In this document: positions 16,275 to 25,076 of the stretch, piece by piece | How positions within the stretch are numbered: position 1 is the stretch's first letter | Layout: each line of letters begins with the position of its first letter | Notes under the pieces: model-generated | Seen by the model: only the letters and a program-made list of their open reading frames with translations | Database searches by the model: none | What the model was told of the DNA's origin: nothing | Assembly: GCA_964406375.1 (NCBI GenBank) | Contig: CAYORM010000003.1 | Location: 41,475-105,474, forward strand | Reading direction: 5' to 3' | Origin: CAYORM01 sp964406375 | GTDB taxonomy: Bacteria; Pseudomonadota; Alphaproteobacteria; DSM-16000; Inquilinaceae | DNA length: 64,000 nucleotides | Made by a program: the position numbers and the translations under genes

Positions 16275-17292
16275 CGGCCTTCTCGTGATCACCCCCGGCC
16301 TGCACGACACGGTGCAGGATGCCGGGCGGACGGGCAGCCAGCGTTTCGGTGTCTCGGTCGCCGGTGCGGTGGATGCGGTCTCCCACCGCATTGCGAACCT
16401 TCTCGTGGGCAACCCGCCCGAGGCGGCGACGCTCGAATGCACGATGAGCGGCGGCGTCTTCGAGGTCGAAGCCGATCGCTGCCGGATCGCCCTCGCCGGC
16501 GCCGACATGCCCATCGAGGTCGCGGGGCGACGCCTCATCCCCTATGCCGCGCATGTGCTGCGGCGCGGCGACCGGCTGCGCATCGGTACGGCGAAGACGG
16601 GCCTGCGCGCCTATCTCGCCGTCGCCGGTGGGATCGACGTGCCGCCCGTTCTCGGCAGCCGTTCCACCCAGACGCGGGCGCGGCTCGGCGGCATCGAGGG
16701 CCGCGCGCTGCGGGCCGGCGACCGCCTGCCGATCGGTGTGGCGGGACCCGCCCCCCTTCTCGCCCTTCCTGAGGCGGCGTGGCCGCGCTTCGACGGGCCC
16801 GTCCGGGTGCTGCCGGGCCCGCAGGCCGATGCCTTCACGGCGGCGGGAATGGAGACCTTCCTGTCCGCCACCTACACGGTGTCGGTCCGGTCCGACCGCA
16901 TGGCGTGCCAGCTCGACGGCCCGGCGATCGAGCATGCGGACGGCTTCAACATCGTGTCAGACGGGATCGTCAATGGCAGCATCCAGGTACCGGGCCACGG
17001 ACGGCCGATCGTGCTGCTGGCCGACCGGCAGACGACGGGCGGCTATCCGAAGATCGCGACGGTACTGACCGCCGATCTGCCGAAGCTGGCGCAGCGCCGC
17101 CCGGGCGACAGCGTGACCTTCACCGCGGTGGACGCGGCCGAGGCCGAGGCTGCCTATCTCGCCTTCCACCGCGATCAGGCCGCCTGGGCGGACCGGCTCG
17201 TCGAACTCGCCGAGGGTGGCGGTGCGGCCGATCTCGCCGACCGGCTGCACCACGTCAATCTGATCAGCGGCGTTGTCTCGGCGACCGCCTGA
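16267..17292 (+). CDS. pxpC: 5-oxoprolinase subunit C (KipA/PxpC family)
   Basis: A 341-residue biotin-dependent-carboxyltransferase-like protein of the KipA/PxpC family. Signatures are ITPGLHDTVQDAGRTGSQRFGVSVAGAVD near the N-terminus (residues about 7-36), the ATLECT motif, and RSDRMACQLDGP followed by SDGIVNGSIQVPG-GRPIVLLADRQTTGGYPKIA. It is the third subunit of 5-oxoprolinase. The start at 16267 overlaps the end of pxpB, indicating translational coupling. Nine bases separate its stop from the converging glutamine amidotransferase gene. Confidence 0.92.
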   Translation: MADGLLVITPGLHDTVQDAGRTGSQRFGVSVAGAVDAVSHRIANLLVGNPPEAATLECTMSGGVFEVEADRCRIALAGADMPIEVAGRRLIPYAAHVLRRGDRLRIGTAKTGLRAYLAVAGGIDVPPVLGSRSTQTRARLGGIEGRALRAGDRLPIGVAGPAPLLALPEAAWPRFDGPVRVLPGPQADAFTAAGMETFLSATYTVSVRSDRMACQLDGPAIEHADGFNIVSDGIVNGSIQVPGHGRPIVLLADRQTTGGYPKIATVLTADLPKLAQRRPGDSVTFTAVDAAEAEAAYLAFHRDQAAWADRLVELAEGGGAADLADRLHHVNLISGVVSATA

Positions 17293-17301
17293 GCTGGCGC
17301 A

Positions 17302-18009
17302 TCACAGGCACAGCGCGGCGAAGCGGCGCAACAGGTCGCGGGCGATCGGCGTGTCGGGCGGATCGCGCATCAATGCGTCGACATCCGCGCCGTCCCGCTC
17401 CAGAACGCTGCGCCTGCTCTCGAACCAGGCCCGCGCCGTCTCCGGATCGAGCTCGGGATGGCCCTGCACGCCCCAGACCGGCCGGTCACGCCAGCGCCAG
17501 ACATGGTTGGGGCAGGCCGCACTCGTGGCGAGGATCGTCATGTCGCGATGATCGTGACGGACCTCGTCATTGTGCCAGACGAACATCGGCAGCCGATCGG
17601 CGCCCGCCTCGCGAAGGCCGGCGCCGAGCGGATCGGCCGCCATCGCCGGGGTGGGGACGAGATCCTCGAAGCCGACTTCGCAGCGCGGCCGGCGGAACAC
17701 GGTTTCCAGGCCGCACAGGGCGGCGGCGAGGAGCTGGCTGCCGAGGCAGATGCCGAACATCGGCAGGCCGAGCGCCGCCGCTTCGACGATCAGCGCCCGC
17801 TCCCGCGCGATGAAATCCACCGGGTCGAGCGCGCCGTTGGGCCCGCCCGACAGGCAGATGCCGCCATAGGCCGAAAGATCCGTGGGGAAGTCGCCGCCAT
17901 AGGCCCAGCGGCGCTCGACGCTGCGGCCCGCTGCCTCGATCAGCGCGCCCGGATCGGTGGGTGCGGGAAGGTCGGGTGTGTTCTGAAGCAGCAGGACCGG
18001 CCGCGTCAC
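17302..18009 (-). CDS. Class I glutamine amidotransferase-like protein
   Basis: A 235-residue stand-alone class I glutaminase-fold protein. The nucleophile elbow GICLGSQLLA (Cys88), the oxyanion loop SGGPNGA and the catalytic His-Glu pair in GVQGHPEL are all present, so it is catalytically competent. No synthetase domain is fused. Relatives include GMP-synthase-like glutaminases and gamma-glutamyl hydrolases such as PuuD-type enzymes; a gamma-glutamyl cleavage role would suit this block. The GTG start overlaps the upstream aldolase stop codon. It is the last gene of the nine-gene operon beginning at 27352. Confidence 0.82.
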   Translation of the reverse strand: MTRPVLLLQNTPDLPAPTDPGALIEAAGRSVERRWAYGGDFPTDLSAYGGICLSGGPNGALDPVDFIARERALIVEAAALGLPMFGICLGSQLLAAALCGLETVFRRPRCEVGFEDLVPTPAMAADPLGAGLREAGADRLPMFVWHNDEVRHDHRDMTILATSAACPNHVWRWRDRPVWGVQGHPELDPETARAWFESRRSVLERDGADVDALMRDPPDTPIARDLLRRFAALCL

Positions 18010-18938
18010 GGCGCGGCACCCAGCGCCGCCAGCCTTCGCTCCTGTCGTGCCAGCAGACGCTCGATCTCCGCCGTATCGGCCTGCGACAGCGTTGCGCCGG
18101 GCCGGCGCAGCGCTGCGCAGGCGATCGCCCCACGCCGTGCCAGCAGGTATTTGCGCACCGCGAGGCCGAGTCCGGGCTGCTGTTCGTAACGGGCAAGCGG
18201 CAGATAGGCGTCGAAGAGATCCCGCGCCCGCTCAACATCACCCGACGCGAATGCCGCGACGACGCCGACCAGCATCTCTGGGAAGGCGAAGCCGGTCATC
18301 GCGCCATCCGCGCCGCGGCCCATTTCCTCGGGAAGGAATATCCCGCCATTGCCGACCAGGATGGAGATACGCCGCAGCCCGGCCTCCATCCGCGATCGCA
18401 GCGCCGTGATCTTCGCCAGTCCGGGCCAGTCCTCATGCTTGAGCATGACGCAGCTCGGCACCGTCTCGACGATCCGCGCGATCACCGAAGGGGCGATCTG
18501 CACGCCGGTCGACAGTGGGAAATCCTGCAGCACCCAGGGCGTATCGCCGAGCGTGTCGGCCACCGACTGGAAATAGCCGAGCACCTGGTCGTCGGTGCGC
18601 AGCCCGGCGGCGGGCGCGATCATCACCCCGGCCGCACCGAGATCCATCGCCGCCTCGGCCAACTCGCGCATCGGCGCGAGACCCGGCGCCGAGCAGCCGA
18701 CGACGATCGGCACCCGCCCGTCGACGCGCCGGGCGACCGCGGCCACCACCTCGCGGCTCTCTTCCGCGGTCAGCTTCGACGCCTCGCCCATCATGCCGAG
18801 CAGCGTGATCCCGTCGACACGCCGTTCGAGGTAGAAATCGGTCAGACGGTCGAGGCTCGCAAGGTCGAGGGCGCCATCCTCGCGGAAGGGCGTCACGGCG
18901 ATGATGAAGACGCCCTTCGCACGCTCATCGAGTCGCAT
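18006..18938 (-). CDS. Dihydrodipicolinate synthase/N-acetylneuraminate lyase family aldolase, atypical
   Basis: A 310-residue TIM-barrel protein of the DapA/NanA class I aldolase family. The Schiff-base lysine is K167 (CVMLKHED). In the pyruvate-binding G-T-T-G-E motif the threonines are replaced (GMMGEA, M49-M50), and the usual catalytic tyrosine position (YN-P) reads LQDFP with D139. It therefore belongs to a divergent subgroup whose keto-acid partner may not be handled as in DapA. It probably cleaves or dehydrates a keto-acid intermediate of the block. It overlaps the downstream amidotransferase gene and follows the SDR by 12 bp. Confidence 0.85.
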   Translation of the reverse strand: MRLDERAKGVFIIAVTPFREDGALDLASLDRLTDFYLERRVDGITLLGMMGEASKLTAEESREVVAAVARRVDGRVPIVVGCSAPGLAPMRELAEAAMDLGAAGVMIAPAAGLRTDDQVLGYFQSVADTLGDTPWVLQDFPLSTGVQIAPSVIARIVETVPSCVMLKHEDWPGLAKITALRSRMEAGLRRISILVGNGGIFLPEEMGRGADGAMTGFAFPEMLVGVVAAFASGDVERARDLFDAYLPLARYEQQPGLGLAVRKYLLARRGAIACAALRRPGATLSQADTAEIERLLARQERRLAALGAAP

Positions 18939-18950
18939 CGCCCGCCTCCC

Positions 18951-19667
18951 TCAGCGATAGCCGCCCGATACCGGGACCAGCGCGCCGGTCACGAAACTGG
19001 CCGCCTCGCTCAACAGGAACATCACCACCTTGGCGATCTCGTCCGGCGATGCGGGACGCCGCAGCGGGATGTCGTCGAAACAGGCGCGGTACTCCTCTTC
19101 CGTCAGGAAGGCCTTGCCCATCGGGTTGTCGACGAGGCCCGGCATGACCGAGTTGATCCGGATGCCCGACGGGCCAAGATCGTCGCAGAGATGACGGACA
19201 AGCCCGTTCACACCCCATTTGCCAACCGTGTAGTGCGGCCCGCCGATCGGGCTGTGATCCATCGCCGCGGTGGAGGAGATGATGACGATGCTGCCGCCGC
19301 GTTCCATCTTCGGCAGCGCCGCATGGATGATCGCGTAGACGCTGTTGAGGTTGACGTCGAGCATCCGCCGCCAGGCGGCGGGTGTGACCTTGTCCCAGGG
19401 TCCGGTCTCCAGCAGCCCGTGGGCGAGCACCACCCCGTCGATGCGGCCCTCGATACCGCCGACCGACGCGGCGAGCGCGTCATCGTCGCGGAAATCGGCC
19501 ACGAGATCGGCTTGGTGCGGCGGCTCGGAGGGCTGGTGGCTCAGCGCGGTGATCCGCGCGCCGGCGGCCGTCAGCCGCGCACGCACCGCCTCGCCGATGC
19601 TGCCGGCGACGCCGGTCAGGAGCACGTGATGGTCGCCGGCCGCGACGGTGAAATTCTCGCAGATCAT
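18951..19667 (-). CDS. Short-chain dehydrogenase/reductase
   Basis: A 238-residue SDR with the catalytic serine at 131-132 (IISST), Tyr146 and Lys150 (HYTVGK), and a VSGGYR C-terminus. The nucleotide-binding motif is TGVAGSIG rather than TGxxxGIG; Ser replaces the last-but-two Gly, a known but less common variant. It probably oxidises or reduces a hydroxy/keto intermediate of the block. It lies between the amidohydrolase and aldolase genes with short gaps, within one operon. Confidence 0.83.
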   Translation of the reverse strand: MICENFTVAAGDHHVLLTGVAGSIGEAVRARLTAAGARITALSHQPSEPPHQADLVADFRDDDALAASVGGIEGRIDGVVLAHGLLETGPWDKVTPAAWRRMLDVNLNSVYAIIHAALPKMERGGSIVIISSTAAMDHSPIGGPHYTVGKWGVNGLVRHLCDDLGPSGIRINSVMPGLVDNPMGKAFLTEEEYRACFDDIPLRRPASPDEIAKVVMFLLSEAASFVTGALVPVSGGYR

Positions 19668-19691
19668 GTCGGTTCTCTCGGGAGGATCGGC

Positions 19692-20927
19692 TCAGAGATG
19701 CGGTCGGTGCAGGACGACCCTGCCGCCCTGCATGATGAGGTGGAGATACCGGTCCGGCTCGGAGAGCGTCCGGACCTCATTCAGCGGATCGCCGTCCAGG
19801 GCCAGGATATCGGCGAAGGCACCTTCTGCGACGACGCCGAGCCGCCCCTCCATGCCCAGCAGGGAGGCATTGACGATCGTCGCCGAAGCGACGACCTCGC
19901 GCGGTGGCATCACTTCGGCCTTGAGGCGGAACTCGAGCGACTGGAAGGCGTGCATCTCGCCTTCGAGATCGCTGCCATGTCCGATCGAAACGCCGGCGGC
20001 ACGGGCCCGCTCGAGGCTTTCCAGTGCATTGCGGCGGTGACGCTCGAAGACCGCGACCTTCTCCGCGGACAGGCCGAGCCGCGGCCCGTGTTCGGCGAGG
20101 GTGTTGTAGACGACCAGCGTCGGCACCAGTACCGCGCCGCGTTCGGCCATCAGCGCGGCGGTCTCGCCATCGATCGTGCTGCCATGCTCGATCGACCGCA
20201 CCCCCGCCTCGATGCAGCGGCGGATGGCGGCATTCTCATAGGCATGGGCCATCACATAGGTGCCGCAGCGCGCCGCCTCGTCGACCATCGCGCGCAGCTC
20301 CTCGTCGGAGAAATGCGCCCGCTCCGCCGGGATGCCGGAGGCCATGCCGCCGGAGGCCATCACCTTGATCTGGGTGGCGCCGCCGGCAAGTTCCTCGCGC
20401 ACCGCCCGGCGCACGGCGTCGACGCCATCGACGACCCGGCTGATGCTGCGCCGCCCGCCGCAGGCGGGGCAGCCCAGCACCGTCTCGCCGTCGCGGCGGA
20501 AATCGCCCTGCCCGCCCGTCTGCGCCAGGGCGAGGCCGGACGGAAACAGCCGCGGCCCCTCGAAATGCCCCTGACGGACGGCCTCCGTCAGCCCGCGCTC
20601 GGCACCGCCCGCGTCACGCACGGCGGTGAAGCCGCGCCGCAACATGCCCTCGAGCACACCCTTGGCCCGCGCCGCCACCAGATAGGGCGGCATATGCCCG
20701 AGGGCATGGAGGTCGAGCACCACCCCGATCGCATGCACATGCGCATCGATCAGCCCCGGCATCACGGTGAGGCCGCGGAGGTCGATCACCCGCGTCTCGG
20801 GGCCGGGGCGGAGGTTCCGTCCCAGCTCGGCGATCCGGCCGCCCTCGACGCGGATGTCGGTATCCTCGTGATAACGTCCCTCCACAATGTCGAGGACGCG
20901 GCCTCCGCGCAGCAGCACGCTGCTCAC
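19692..20927 (-). CDS. Metal-dependent amidohydrolase (imidazolonepropionase/prolidase-like)
   Basis: A 411-residue amidohydrolase-superfamily enzyme. Metal ligands are visible at H63 and H65 (DAHVHA), K189 (QIKVMASGG), H229 (MAHAY), H249 (IEHG) and D321 (GHGSD). The bridging lysine and the pattern MASGGMAS match the group that contains imidazolonepropionase-like enzymes and Xaa-Pro/Xaa-Arg dipeptidases. The GTG start overlaps the ABC ATPase stop. In this block it would cleave an amide or a cyclic amide. A CPACGG motif near residues 154-159 is an unusual insertion of unknown purpose. Confidence 0.87.
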   Translation of the reverse strand: MSSVLLRGGRVLDIVEGRYHEDTDIRVEGGRIAELGRNLRPGPETRVIDLRGLTVMPGLIDAHVHAIGVVLDLHALGHMPPYLVAARAKGVLEGMLRRGFTAVRDAGGAERGLTEAVRQGHFEGPRLFPSGLALAQTGGQGDFRRDGETVLGCPACGGRRSISRVVDGVDAVRRAVREELAGGATQIKVMASGGMASGIPAERAHFSDEELRAMVDEAARCGTYVMAHAYENAAIRRCIEAGVRSIEHGSTIDGETAALMAERGAVLVPTLVVYNTLAEHGPRLGLSAEKVAVFERHRRNALESLERARAAGVSIGHGSDLEGEMHAFQSLEFRLKAEVMPPREVVASATIVNASLLGMEGRLGVVAEGAFADILALDGDPLNEVRTLSEPDRYLHLIMQGGRVVLHRPHL

Positions 20928-22072
20928 GCCTTCCCCTCCACCGGGAACACCATCGCATCGGCCGGGTGCCAGCCGAGCGGCACCACCTCGCCGGCCGCCA
21001 GCACGGTGCGCCGGCCGCGCCGGTTCGGGACGCGGGCGACGATGATCTCGCCGCCCGGCAGGCGCAGCCGGTAGCGTGTCGCCTCGCCGACATAGGCGCT
21101 GTCGAGCAGCGTGCCGGTGATCCGGTTCTCGAGGCCCTCGGCCTCCACCCCCACGGCGATGGCCTCCGGCCGCAGCACGAGTTCGACACGGCCGGTCGGC
21201 ATGCCGCTGCCGGACGGCGCGGCGAGGAACCGGCCGTTGGCGGCCGTCTCGACGGCGAGCCAGCCACCCGCCATGCCCGCCGCACGTCCCGCGACCACAC
21301 TGGCCTCACCGATGAAATCCGCGACGAAACGCGTCGCCGGCCGCTCGTAGAGCTCCGCCGGCGCACCGATCTGCTCGATCCGGCCGTGATTCATCACCGC
21401 CGCGCGGTCGGAGATGGCGAGCGCCTCGCTCTGGTCGTGAGTGACGTAGATCATCGTCAGCCCGAGCCGGTCGTGCAGCGCCTTGATCTCGATCTGCAGC
21501 GTCTCGCGCAGCTTCTTGTCGAGCGCACCCAGCGGCTCGTCGAGCAGCAGAACCGGCGGGTCGAAGACGATGGCGCGGGCGAAGGCGACTCGTTGCTGCT
21601 GGCCGCCGCTGAGCGCCGCGGGGAAGCGGTGCGCCAGGGCCGAGAGCTCCACGAGATCGAGCGCGGCGCGGACGCGCTCGGCAGCAGCCGCCCCCGTGAT
21701 CCCCCGCATCTGCAGCGGGAAGGCGACGTTCTCGGCGACCGTCATGTGCGGGAACAGCGCGTATTGCTGGAACACGACGCCGACATTGCGACGATGCGGC
21801 GGGACATAGGTCACGTCGCGCCCGTCGATGAGGATCGCCCCGCCGCTCGGCGCGGTGAAGCCGGTCACCATCATCAGCGTCGTGGTCTTGCCGGACCCGC
21901 TCGGCCCCAGCAGTGTCACCAGCTCACCCGGCGCGATGTCGAGATCGAGCGACGGGATCACCGTCAGATCGTCATAGTGCTTGGTGACGCCGCGCAGGCT
22001 GACGCCGCGCCCGATCGCGGTGCGGCGTCCACCTGCCGTCGTGCCGGCCCCGATCGGCGCTGCCGCCGTCAT
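20924..22072 (-). CDS. ABC transporter ATP-binding protein (PotA/spermidine-opine type)
   Basis: A 382-residue ATPase with Walker A GPSGSGKT (residues 56-63), Q-loop FQQYALFPHMTV, signature LSGGQQQR (154-161) and Walker B VLLLDEP (174-180). A C-terminal TOBE domain follows (about 285-380). This architecture is that of the PotA/CysA/FbpC importers for polyamines, opines and similar compounds. It is co-transcribed with its periplasmic receptor and fused permease but separated from the permease gene by an M24 hydrolase gene, with all junctions overlapping by four bases. Confidence 0.93.
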   Translation of the reverse strand: MTAAAPIGAGTTAGGRRTAIGRGVSLRGVTKHYDDLTVIPSLDLDIAPGELVTLLGPSGSGKTTTLMMVTGFTAPSGGAILIDGRDVTYVPPHRRNVGVVFQQYALFPHMTVAENVAFPLQMRGITGAAAAERVRAALDLVELSALAHRFPAALSGGQQQRVAFARAIVFDPPVLLLDEPLGALDKKLRETLQIEIKALHDRLGLTMIYVTHDQSEALAISDRAAVMNHGRIEQIGAPAELYERPATRFVADFIGEASVVAGRAAGMAGGWLAVETAANGRFLAAPSGSGMPTGRVELVLRPEAIAVGVEAEGLENRITGTLLDSAYVGEATRYRLRLPGGEIIVARVPNRRGRRTVLAAGEVVPLGWHPADAMVFPVEGKA

Positions 22073-23259
22073 GCCACCACCGTCAGATCATGCGACAGCC
22101 GGCTCAGCACCTCGGCCCCCGTCTCGGTCACGAGGACCGTATGGCCGATCGACATGCCGAGGCCGGCATCGGCCCGCGGGCAGATCGCGTGCATGAACAG
22201 GATCATTCCCGGCTCTGCCGGGGTGGGATTGCCGGAATAGAGCATGGGCGGCACGTCCATCCAGGAGGGCCGGTAGGTGGCACCGAGCGAATAGCCGCAG
22301 GCGGCAAAGCGATGCGCCTGGTAGCCCGCCCGGTCATAGGTGGCGCGATGCGCCGCGTCGATGTCGCCCAGCGGTGCACCCGGCCGGACGGCCTCCGTCA
22401 TCGCGGCGATCGCGTCACGCGTGATCGCGTGCATCTCGATGTGGAGCGGGTGCGGCCGGCCGATCACGACGGTGCGCATCAGGCAGACATTGTAGCGCAG
22501 ATAGGTCGCGGCGAATTCGATGGTGAGCTGATCCTCCGGGTCGAGGCGCCGCGGCCCAGCGACGCCGCGGCCATAGAGCGCCCGCCGTCCGGAATTCACC
22601 AGCGGCGCACCCGGCGGCACGTCGCCGCCGCCCTTCAGCATCGCCGTCAGCCCCGCCGCCGAGATCTCGCTCTCGAGAACGCCGGGGCGGGTGCCAGCAA
22701 TCATCGCCTCATAGGCATCGTCGGCTAAGGCGGCGGCGCGGCGCACATAGGCGATCTCGGCCGGCGACTTCACCGCCCGCAGCCGGCGGACGATGTCGGA
22801 GGCGTCCACCATCTCGGCCCAGCCGGCCAGCGCGGCCTCGAGCCGGCGGTAATTCGAGGCGATCAGCCCGTAATTGTCGAGCTCGACGCCAAGACGTGCG
22901 CCGCGCAGCCCCTTCTCCTCGAGGATGGCACGCAGTTCGAGTGCCGGGTCGGCCCCCTCGGCGTCGTACCACAGCCGGATGTCGGTCAGGATCGACCGGT
23001 CCTTCGCCTGCTGCATGTCCGGGCGCCGCGTGAGCAGCGTGATCGGCGTCTCATCCGCCGTCACAACCGCGCACTGGAAATAGACGAAGCCCGTCGTATC
23101 GAAACCGGTCAGGTAATAATGCGTCTCCTGAGCGAAGACGAGCAGCGCATCGAGGCCGCGGGCGCGCAGCGCCGCCCGCGTACGGGCGATCCGGCCCTCG
23201 AACTCTGCCCGCTCGAAATGCAGCTCCACCGGCGCGGATGCGCCCTCCCCCGCCATCAT
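22069..23259 (-). CDS. M24 (creatinase/ectoine-hydrolase fold) hydrolase, copy 2
   Basis: A 396-residue protein with a creatinase N-terminal domain and an M24 domain, closely related to the 12670-13902 product (THYYLTGFDTTGFVYFQ, NSGRRALYGRG, ACGYSLGATYRPSWMD). The metal-binding aspartates of true M24 aminopeptidases are replaced by Glu and Cys (IEFAATYLRYNVCLMRT), as in creatinase and ectoine hydrolase. A non-metal C-N hydrolase on a cyclic or amidino substrate is therefore more likely than a peptidase. It is embedded inside the ABC-transporter genes, overlapping both neighbours by four bases, so uptake and first hydrolysis are tightly linked. Confidence 0.87.
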   Translation of the reverse strand: MMAGEGASAPVELHFERAEFEGRIARTRAALRARGLDALLVFAQETHYYLTGFDTTGFVYFQCAVVTADETPITLLTRRPDMQQAKDRSILTDIRLWYDAEGADPALELRAILEEKGLRGARLGVELDNYGLIASNYRRLEAALAGWAEMVDASDIVRRLRAVKSPAEIAYVRRAAALADDAYEAMIAGTRPGVLESEISAAGLTAMLKGGGDVPPGAPLVNSGRRALYGRGVAGPRRLDPEDQLTIEFAATYLRYNVCLMRTVVIGRPHPLHIEMHAITRDAIAAMTEAVRPGAPLGDIDAAHRATYDRAGYQAHRFAACGYSLGATYRPSWMDVPPMLYSGNPTPAEPGMILFMHAICPRADAGLGMSIGHTVLVTETGAEVLSRLSHDLTVVA

Positions 23260-24995
23260 CCCATCCGTCTCCGCTCTTGCGTGCGCCGGGCCCAGGCCCG
23301 CGCCAGTTCCGATGCCCCGAGCAGCAGCAGCGACACCAGGATCAGCATCGCGGCCACCGCCGCCGTCGTCGGGTCGATCTCTTCACGGATGCCTTCCCAC
23401 ATCCGCTTCGGCAGGGTCTTCTGTCCGGTGCCGCTGATGAACAGGGCGATGACCAGCTCGTCGAAGGAGGCCAGGAAGGCGAAGAGTCCGGCAGTCAGCA
23501 GCGCCGGCCTCAGCTGCGGCAGGGCGATCCGGCGGAACGCGGTGACCGGCGACGCGCCGAGCGTCTGCGCCGCCCGCTCCAGCATCGGATCGAGGCCGCG
23601 CAATGCACCCGACATCACGATCACGACATAGGGGATCGCCAGCACGCTGTGACCGACGACGAGGCCGATCGTGCTGCCGACCAGACCGACGCGGGCCAGC
23701 ACGTAGTAAAGGCCGATCGCCAGCACGATCGTCGGCACGACGGCGGGCGAGACGAGCAGCGCCAGGATCGCCCCACGACCGGGGAAATTGAGCCGGACAA
23801 GCGCGATCGCCGCCAGCGTGCCGGCGATCGTGGCCGCGACCATGGTGCCGACGGCCGCCTCCAGGCTGTTCAGCGTTGCCGCCATCCAGTCCGGTCGCGC
23901 GAAGTAATTCTCGAACCAGCGCAGCGAGAAGGCGGGCGGCGGGAACTGCAGGAACGGCGCGTCGCTGAAGGCGAGCAGCAGGATGATGACGATCGGCGCG
24001 ACCAGGAAGACGAAGCCCAGCGTCGCAAGCAGCAGCGTCACCGGACCGACCGCCCGCTCCGCCACCCGCCGCCCCTCATCGCGCGCGGCGGCGGGGCCGC
24101 GCCACCGGGCGGCGGCCACCGCGACCCGCATCGCCGCGGCGGTCAGCCAGCGGGCGCCGCCCGGAATGGCCCCGCGTGCCTTGCGGCCTGCCGTGGGCCG
24201 CCAGTTCGTCACCAGGACGATGGCGAGCGTCACCACCAGCAGCACGATCGACATCGCCGATGCCTGCTCCCAGTCGCGCAGCGCATTCACATAGCGGTCG
24301 ATCAGCATCACGAAGGTGGTGTCGGTCGCCCCGCCGAGCAGCGCCGGCGTGACGAAGAAGCCGACCGACAGGATGAAGACCAGCGCCGTGCCGGAGGCCA
24401 CACCGGGCAGGCTGAGCGGCAGGGTGACGAGGAAGAAGACCGCGCTCCGCCCTGCGCCCAGGCTCGATGCGGCCGGGCCGAGGCGAGGCTCGATCTGCCG
24501 CAGCGCGTTCAGGATCGGCAGGATCATGAAGGGCAGCATGATGTGGATCATGCCGATATAGACGCTGAACCGGCTGTAGAGCATCGGCAGCGGCGCATCC
24601 GTCAGCCCCACCCCCTGCAGCAGGGCGTTGACGATGCCCTGGCGCCCGAGGGTCGCCATCCAGGCGTAGGAGCGTACGAGGATGCTCGTCCACAGCGGCA
24701 GCACGACGAGCAGCAGCAACAGCGGCTGCCAGCGCTGCGGCGCCCGCGCCAGCACATAGGCCATCGGGTAGCCGAAGACGAGCGACAGCACCGTGACGAC
24801 ACAGGCGATCCACAGCGTCCGGCCGAGGATCAGCAGCCGTACATCGTCGCCGAACAGCGCGCGATAGGCATCACCCGACAGTTCGGTGCCATGGACGCTG
24901 AGCCAGCCGATCTGGCCGAGCGGCACGACATAGCCCAGCCCGATGATGATGAGGGCCGGGATCAGCAGGGCGAGGGGACGGACCGACAGACGCAA
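23256..24995 (-). CDS. ABC transporter permease, PotB-PotC fusion
   Basis: A 579-residue protein made of two complete binding-protein-dependent permease domains joined head to tail. The first has an EAA loop in EPRLGPAASSLGAGRSAVFF (about residues 168-187); the second has DPMLERAAQTLGASPVTAFRR, given as motif span about 482-502. A long, basic, poorly conserved linker (about 255-310) connects them. In most polyamine or opine systems these are two genes (PotB and PotC); here one chain would supply both halves of the channel. The start is TTG at 24995. It sits downstream of the receptor gene, past a strong hairpin. Confidence 0.9.
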   Translation of the reverse strand: MRLSVRPLALLIPALIIIGLGYVVPLGQIGWLSVHGTELSGDAYRALFGDDVRLLILGRTLWIACVVTVLSLVFGYPMAYVLARAPQRWQPLLLLLVVLPLWTSILVRSYAWMATLGRQGIVNALLQGVGLTDAPLPMLYSRFSVYIGMIHIMLPFMILPILNALRQIEPRLGPAASSLGAGRSAVFFLVTLPLSLPGVASGTALVFILSVGFFVTPALLGGATDTTFVMLIDRYVNALRDWEQASAMSIVLLVVTLAIVLVTNWRPTAGRKARGAIPGGARWLTAAAMRVAVAAARWRGPAAARDEGRRVAERAVGPVTLLLATLGFVFLVAPIVIILLLAFSDAPFLQFPPPAFSLRWFENYFARPDWMAATLNSLEAAVGTMVAATIAGTLAAIALVRLNFPGRGAILALLVSPAVVPTIVLAIGLYYVLARVGLVGSTIGLVVGHSVLAIPYVVIVMSGALRGLDPMLERAAQTLGASPVTAFRRIALPQLRPALLTAGLFAFLASFDELVIALFISGTGQKTLPKRMWEGIREEIDPTTAAVAAMLILVSLLLLGASELARAWARRTQERRRMG

Positions 24996-25023
24996 GGGAG
25001 ACCTCGGCAGGGCGCGACAGGCC

Positions 25024-25064
25024 GCGGCGGGCTGGCTGGGCCTGCGACCCCGCCAGCCCGCCGC
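25024..25064 (-). terminator. Perfect 13-bp hairpin between ABC receptor and permease genes
   Basis: GCGGCGGGCTGGC and GCCAGCCCGCCGC pair perfectly around a 15-base loop, directly after the stop codon of the substrate-binding protein gene on the minus strand. No T-run follows. It probably raises the receptor-to-permease ratio by partial termination or mRNA protection. Confidence 0.6.
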
Positions 25065-25076
25065 ACAGGCGACGGG

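Noticed and set aside
17961..21074. A 3.1-kb stop-free plus-strand frame opposite the aldolase, SDR and amidohydrolase genes
   Set aside because: It is antisense to well-recognised genes, its product is Arg/His/Asp-rich with no motif, and long open shadows are expected in DNA this GC-rich.
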